The notes under the pieces were generated by a model that was not told the DNA's origin, searched no databases, and saw nothing but the letters and a program-made list of their open reading frames with translations. Below are positions 5,381 to 7,617 of a stretch of 7,617 nucleotides of DNA, one piece after another (positions within the stretch are counted from its first letter, which is position 1; each line of letters begins with the position of its first letter). The stretch is from Clostridia bacterium. GTDB taxonomy: Bacteria > Bacillota_A > Clostridia > Oscillospirales > Acutalibacteraceae. The position numbers were made by a program, and so were the translations under genes. The DNA is taken from positions 1-7,617 of the forward strand of contig JAFYOA010000026.1 of the NCBI GenBank assembly GCA_017547865.1, given 5' to 3'.

Positions 5381-5803
5381 TCACTTCTGAAGAAAAATCA
5401 CTTTTTTATTTTTCTTCTGCGCAAGCGAGACATACTGCGCCGCACCCCCAAAAGGGCGAACCACATAAGCCAGCACTACATCGCTGTGCTCTGCCATCCA
5501 GCGATTACGATGAGAAATCGCATAGCGGGGCGGCACGCACTCCAATCCCTCCGGAACAAAACTTTCCAGTTCGACCGGCTGCATCCGTTCCGGTATACAG
5601 TGCAAAACAATATATCCCCGCACAAATCCGTACTTTTTCTTTGCCGATAAAATGACCCGCTGAGCCATTTTATCAAAATTCCCCTGGTCACCAACATAGA
5701 ATGTATCCACATTCTGCTTTTCTATCAATGCCGCTACTTCCTTTTCCAGTTTCTCTTCCACCCATGCCGGTGTATCCCTGTGGCCGAAAAATGTACATAT
5801 CAT
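5381..5803 (-). CDS. SLOG-family protein (DUF1273-like)
   Basis: A 140-residue single-domain protein. The SLOG-type Rossmann-like fold is suggested by the N-terminal M-I-C-T-F-F-G-H-R-D (residues 1-10), Y-V-G-D-Q-G-N-F-D (36-44), P-P-R-Y-A-I-S-H-R-N-R-W-M (91-103), a D108-V-V-L-A-Y strand and the glycine loop F-G-G-A-A-Q (118-123). This set is typical of short Firmicute SLOG/DUF1273 proteins. The wider SLOG superfamily binds nucleotides or nucleotide-derived ligands; the biochemical role of this branch is not established. ATG 5803-5801 has GAGG 7 nt upstream. An upstream extension to 5917 would run back through the promoter and into the divergent gene, so it is rejected. Expression is likely controlled by the divergent XRE regulator, since the promoter lies within the inverted repeats between the two genes. 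It is cytoplasmic, with no membrane segment. Confidence 0.82.
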   Translation of the reverse strand: MICTFFGHRDTPAWVEEKLEKEVAALIEKQNVDTFYVGDQGNFDKMAQRVILSAKKKYGFVRGYIVLHCIPERMQPVELESFVPEGLECVPPRYAISHRNRWMAEHSDVVLAYVVRPFGGAAQYVSLAQKKNKKVIFLQK

Positions 5804-5819
5804 ATTCTCGCCTCGCATC

Positions 5820-5891
5820 TGACCAGTATAGCGGTCAATATTTGGTTTCAGTTTAGCATAAAATAAGAAAAACTGCAACCAATACTGGTCA
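5820..5891. promoter_or_regulatory. Nested inverted repeats: probable operator region of the XRE/SLOG pair
   Basis: The outer arms TGACCAGTAT (5820-5829) and ATACTGGTCA (5882-5891) are a perfect 10-bp inverted repeat. The inner arms GGTTTCAGTTT (5844-5854) and AAACTGCAACC (5870-5880) match at 10 of 11 positions. A further GGTCAA at 5833-5838 repeats the end of the right outer arm (5887-5892). The right outer arm directly abuts the XRE ribosome site, and the inner arms cover the SLOG -10 and -35 boxes. Binding by the divergent XRE protein is the simplest reading. Confidence 0.65.
5850..5878 (-). promoter_or_regulatory. Promoter of the SLOG gene
   Basis: On the - strand TTGCAG (5878-5873), a 17-nt spacer and TAAACT (5855-5850), with TGC before it (extended -10). 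The predicted start is about 40 nt before the ATG. The opposing XRE gene lacks an equally good promoter; TAAAAT at 5859-5864 is the best -10 candidate for it. Confidence 0.65.
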
Positions 5892-5908
5892 AAGGTGAGG
5901 TGAACGGC

Positions 5909-6157
5909 ATGGAGCAAAAACTGCGGCGCGATCGCTGTATGGGAGATAATTTAAGAAAACTTCGTCTGGAAAACGGTTTCTCTCAGGAAAAACTATGTGC
6001 CGAACTGCAGCGTCGTTCCTGCGATATCGGCCGAAGCACTTATGAAAAATACGAAAGCGGCGAACTGAATATCCGTATCAGTGTTCTTATCGAGCTTAAA
6101 AAAATTTACAAATGCACGTACGATGACTTCTTTGAAAATTTAGATACAAACGAGTAA
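5909..6157 (+). CDS. XRE-family helix-turn-helix regulator
   Basis: An 82-residue protein that is almost entirely one helix-turn-helix domain (about residues 12-70): N-L-R-K-L-R-L-E-N-G-F-S-Q-E-K-L-C-A-E-L, then the recognition region S-T-Y-E-K-Y-E-S-G-E and I-S-V-L-I-E-L-K-K-I-Y-x-C-T-Y-D-D-F-F. This is the Cro/C1-type pattern. There is no extra ligand-binding or protease domain, so signal sensing would need a partner. ATG 5909 has a GAGG site 8 nt upstream; a GTG at 5900 would overlap that site, and ATG 5939 has no ribosome site. The gene diverges from the SLOG gene across 105 bp carrying nested palindromes, the usual arrangement for a local repressor and its target. The right palindrome arm touches its own ribosome site, so autoregulation is likely. 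It ends at an intrinsic terminator. Confidence 0.88.
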   Translation: MEQKLRRDRCMGDNLRKLRLENGFSQEKLCAELQRRSCDIGRSTYEKYESGELNIRISVLIELKKIYKCTYDDFFENLDTNE

Positions 6158-6158
6158 A

Positions 6159-6198
6159 AGACCTGTACCCTTTTTTAGGAATACAGGTCTCTTTTTTT
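6159..6198. terminator. Terminator between XRE gene and pyridoxal kinase gene
   Basis: A 9-bp stem AGACCTGTA/TACAGGTCT (6159-6167 with 6182-6190) is followed after one C by seven T's on the + strand. The loop is 14 nt and T-rich. On the - strand a short T run (6159-6156) follows the hairpin, so it may also stop the convergent kinase transcript, whose TAA lies at 6199-6197. Confidence 0.82.
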
Positions 6199-7042
6199 AT
6201 TTTCTCACTGCCCGGATGAACTCTCCCAGGCCATCTTCAAAATTCACGCCCCGGCGCAGGTCGCGGTTTTCTGCCGCACTGCGGCGAATGCACCCGCCGA
6301 TAAACTCCTCTGCGATCCGCAGAGAATCCTCCAGCCCGTGGCCGTTCATCTGCGCGCCGATAAAGGAAGCCGCAAACAGGTCACCGGTGCCACAGAAGGA
6401 GGTTGGCTCTTTTTTTGCCACCACCTGCACCACCTCGCCGGTACGGCAATCCATCGCCGCCGCGCCAATGTGCTCTTCGTCGGGCATCACGCCGGTCAGC
6501 ACCGTTTGCTCCTGCCCCAGGTTCCGCAGCCCTTCCAGCAAAGAACGGATATATTCTTCGCTGTGGGGGCCTTCTTCGTAGGGCAGGCCGCACATCATAG
6601 CGGCTTCTGTAATATTGGGCAGCAGCACCTTGCCAACACCGCAGAATTCCCGCATGGCGGCGGGAAAAGCCGGGTCCATGTTCCGGTACAGCTTGCCGCC
6701 GTCTCCCATCACCGGGTCCACATAAATGCGGGTATGTTCATCGGCGATCAGCGGCAGCGCCTTGCGGATCAGCTCCGTCTGCTCCACCGAACCCAAATAC
6801 CCCAGGTACACTGCATCGGCCGCAAAGCCCTCTTCGTGCCACTGTTCGGCAGCGGGAAGGATCAGGTCGGTCATTTTTTTCAGCGCCACATTTGGAAACG
6901 CCGTGTGGGTGGAAAGCACCACCGTGGGCAGAATGGAGGTTTCCAGCCCGGCGCAGGAAAGAACCGGCAGCGTAACCGCCATGGAGCTTCGCCCGGCACA
7001 AGGCAAACTTTGAATCACAACGATTCGTTTCTGTTTTTCCAT
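6197..7042 (-). CDS. Pyridoxal/pyridoxamine kinase (ribokinase fold)
   Basis: A 281-residue cytoplasmic kinase of the PdxK/PdxY group, which phosphorylates pyridoxal, pyridoxamine or pyridoxine to make PLP or its precursors. Visible motifs are: the N-terminal strand V-V-I-Q-S-L-P-C-A-G-R-S-S (residues 8-20), V-D-P-V-M-G-D-G-G (108-116), P-N-I-T-E-A (142-147) and the anion-hole and catalytic motif C-G-T-G-D (217-221), with D221 as the likely base. Two ATGs sit side by side. I use the second (7042-7040) because GAGG lies 7 nt before it and only 4 nt before the first (7045). Either way the start overlaps the stop of the upstream decarboxylase-type gene (ATGATG), so the two are translationally coupled. 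That gene's family uses PLP, which fits cofactor supply. HMP kinase (ThiD) is a related alternative but less likely. Confidence 0.88.
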   Translation of the reverse strand: MEKQKRIVVIQSLPCAGRSSMAVTLPVLSCAGLETSILPTVVLSTHTAFPNVALKKMTDLILPAAEQWHEEGFAADAVYLGYLGSVEQTELIRKALPLIADEHTRIYVDPVMGDGGKLYRNMDPAFPAAMREFCGVGKVLLPNITEAAMMCGLPYEEGPHSEEYIRSLLEGLRNLGQEQTVLTGVMPDEEHIGAAAMDCRTGEVVQVVAKKEPTSFCGTGDLFAASFIGAQMNGHGLEDSLRIAEEFIGGCIRRSAAENRDLRRGVNFEDGLGEFIRAVRK

Positions 7043-7617
7043 CATATATCCTCACATACCAATACGGTTCCGGGGGTGCGGTCTTCTCTTCCCCGCACCT
7101 CAAATCCCCGGGCTTCGGCTTCCGCCAGCCGCTCCGCAATTTCTTCTGTTATGCGCTCACCTGCCGCCACCGTGGGAATCCCCGGCGGGTACAGGTACAG
7201 TGTTTCGGCAGAAACAGTTCCTGCCGCTTTTTTCAGGGGTACAACCGTGCCAACGGCATCTTCCATCTCATAGGGAAACCGCACCGTCTCCGTTTTCGGC
7301 AAAGTGCCCCATGCCGATGCCGCTGCCCGCTTCCCGTCCTTGGGAATCTCCTTCAGCGCTGCCGACAACCGCGCCAGGCCCTCCTGCGTATCGCACAGGC
7401 TGGTCATGGCCAGGGCGTAATTGGGTGCAGCCATTTCCAGTTCCAGCCGGGCATTCTCCCGCAGCCAGGCACTTATCTCCCGGCCGGTCATGCCTTTCAC
7501 CGCAAATACAAGCTTGCCGCTATCGTATTCCGCTCCGGCGGTATCAGCTTCCCCAAGCAGAGAAACCCCGGGAATCGCTGCAATCTCTTTTCGCAGCGCC
7601 TTCATCTGCCGGGCGTA
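7042..7617 (-). CDS. Orn/Lys/Arg decarboxylase-family protein, C-terminal part, 5' end outside window
   Basis: The frame is open to the right edge, giving the last 191 residues. The PLP-binding lysine region is not in the window. The visible part has a segment like the end of the large domain (S-G-K-L-V-F-A-V-K-G-M-T-G-R-E-I) and a conserved middle (L-E-M-A-A-P-N-Y-A-L-A-M-T-S-L-C-D-T). It then shows the characteristic C-terminal domain with L-Y-P-P-G-I-P-T-V-A-A-G-E-R-I-T-E-E. That last motif marks Orn/Lys/Arg decarboxylases of the short, YaaO/SpeA-like Firmicute type. The family is PLP-dependent and makes amines or polyamines from basic amino acids; which one cannot be told from this half. 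An ATG at 7605 is internal, because the upstream codons continue the same protein-like sequence. Its TGA (7044-7042) overlaps the start of the pyridoxal kinase gene. Confidence 0.85.
   Translation of the reverse strand, partial: YARQMKALRKEIAAIPGVSLLGEADTAGAEYDSGKLVFAVKGMTGREISAWLRENARLELEMAAPNYALAMTSLCDTQEGLARLSAALKEIPKDGKRAAASAWGTLPKTETVRFPYEMEDAVGTVVPLKKAAGTVSAETLYLYPPGIPTVAAGERITEEIAERLAEAEARGFEVRGREDRTPGTVLVCEDI

Noticed and set aside
5389..5417. 10-bp inverted repeat GAAGAAAAAT/ATTTTTCTTC at the end of the SLOG gene
   Set aside because: It lies inside the coding sequence for a Lys-rich C-terminus, consists mostly of A and T runs and has no separate T tract in the right place. The real terminator is at 5332-5358.
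5804..5917. N-terminal extension of the SLOG protein to position 5917
   Set aside because: It would translate through its own promoter, the inverted repeats and the start of the divergent XRE gene. The ATG at 5803 has a good ribosome site and begins exactly at the conserved N-terminal motif.
6338..7273. A 311-residue + strand frame opposite the pyridoxal kinase and decarboxylase genes
   Set aside because: It is antisense to two genes with conserved motifs, its composition is rich in His, Arg and Gly, and there is no ribosome site or promoter.
1..7617. CRISPR array, transposase, integrase or phage structural gene
   Set aside because: None was seen on either strand. The only tandem repeats are the four short heptads at 5297-5327.

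Overview
The window looks like a piece of chromosome from an anaerobic gut Firmicute of the Oscillospiraceae/Ruminococcaceae type (Faecalibacterium, Gemmiger or Subdoligranulum-like). This is inferred from the GC-rich genes with NNC/NNG-biased codons, strong GGAGG-type ribosome sites, a glycyl radical enzyme (anaerobic metabolism) and the protein families present. No marker gene in the window settles the genus.

Layout, left to right. (1) 1-579: the C-terminal end of a glycyl radical enzyme on the + strand, closed by a bidirectional terminator shared with the next group. (2) 619-1290, - strand: two overlapping small membrane-protein genes (a DUF3784-like protein, then a two-helix protein) behind a clear promoter. 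(3) 1300-1940, - strand: a conspicuously AT-rich patch with one lipoprotein gene (Ig-like fold, probably Big_14 type) and its own promoter, lying just past the 3' end of a tRNA-Leu(UAA) gene. The tRNA (1981-2067) has its own promoter and terminator. (4) 2188-4329, + strand: a two-gene sugar operon, a ROK-family glucokinase-like kinase followed by galactose mutarotase, with promoter, an operator-like inverted repeat and a strong terminator. (5) 4369-5358, + strand: a membrane-anchored C39-like cysteine peptidase, followed by four degenerate heptad repeats and a bidirectional terminator. (6) 5381-6198: a divergent pair, a SLOG-family (DUF1273-like) protein on the - strand and a small XRE-type regulator on the + strand, separated by 105 bp carrying two nested inverted repeats. 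The inner repeat lies over the SLOG promoter. (7) 6197-7617, - strand: a pyridoxal/pyridoxamine kinase overlapping by 1-4 nt the end of an Orn/Lys/Arg-decarboxylase-family gene that runs off the right edge.

How the parts work together. Mutarotase interconverts the anomers of free aldoses and the ROK kinase phosphorylates a hexose, so region 4 is a coherent sugar-entry operon. In region 7 a kinase that makes PLP is translationally coupled to a PLP-dependent enzyme, which suggests matched cofactor supply. In region 6 the regulator probably controls the SLOG gene and perhaps itself. Five of the six promoters I could place have a TGn extended -10.

Most of the window is ordinary core and accessory metabolism. 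No CRISPR array, transposase, integrase or recognisable phage gene is present. The best candidate for something under-described is the XRE/SLOG divergent module and its palindromic control region.
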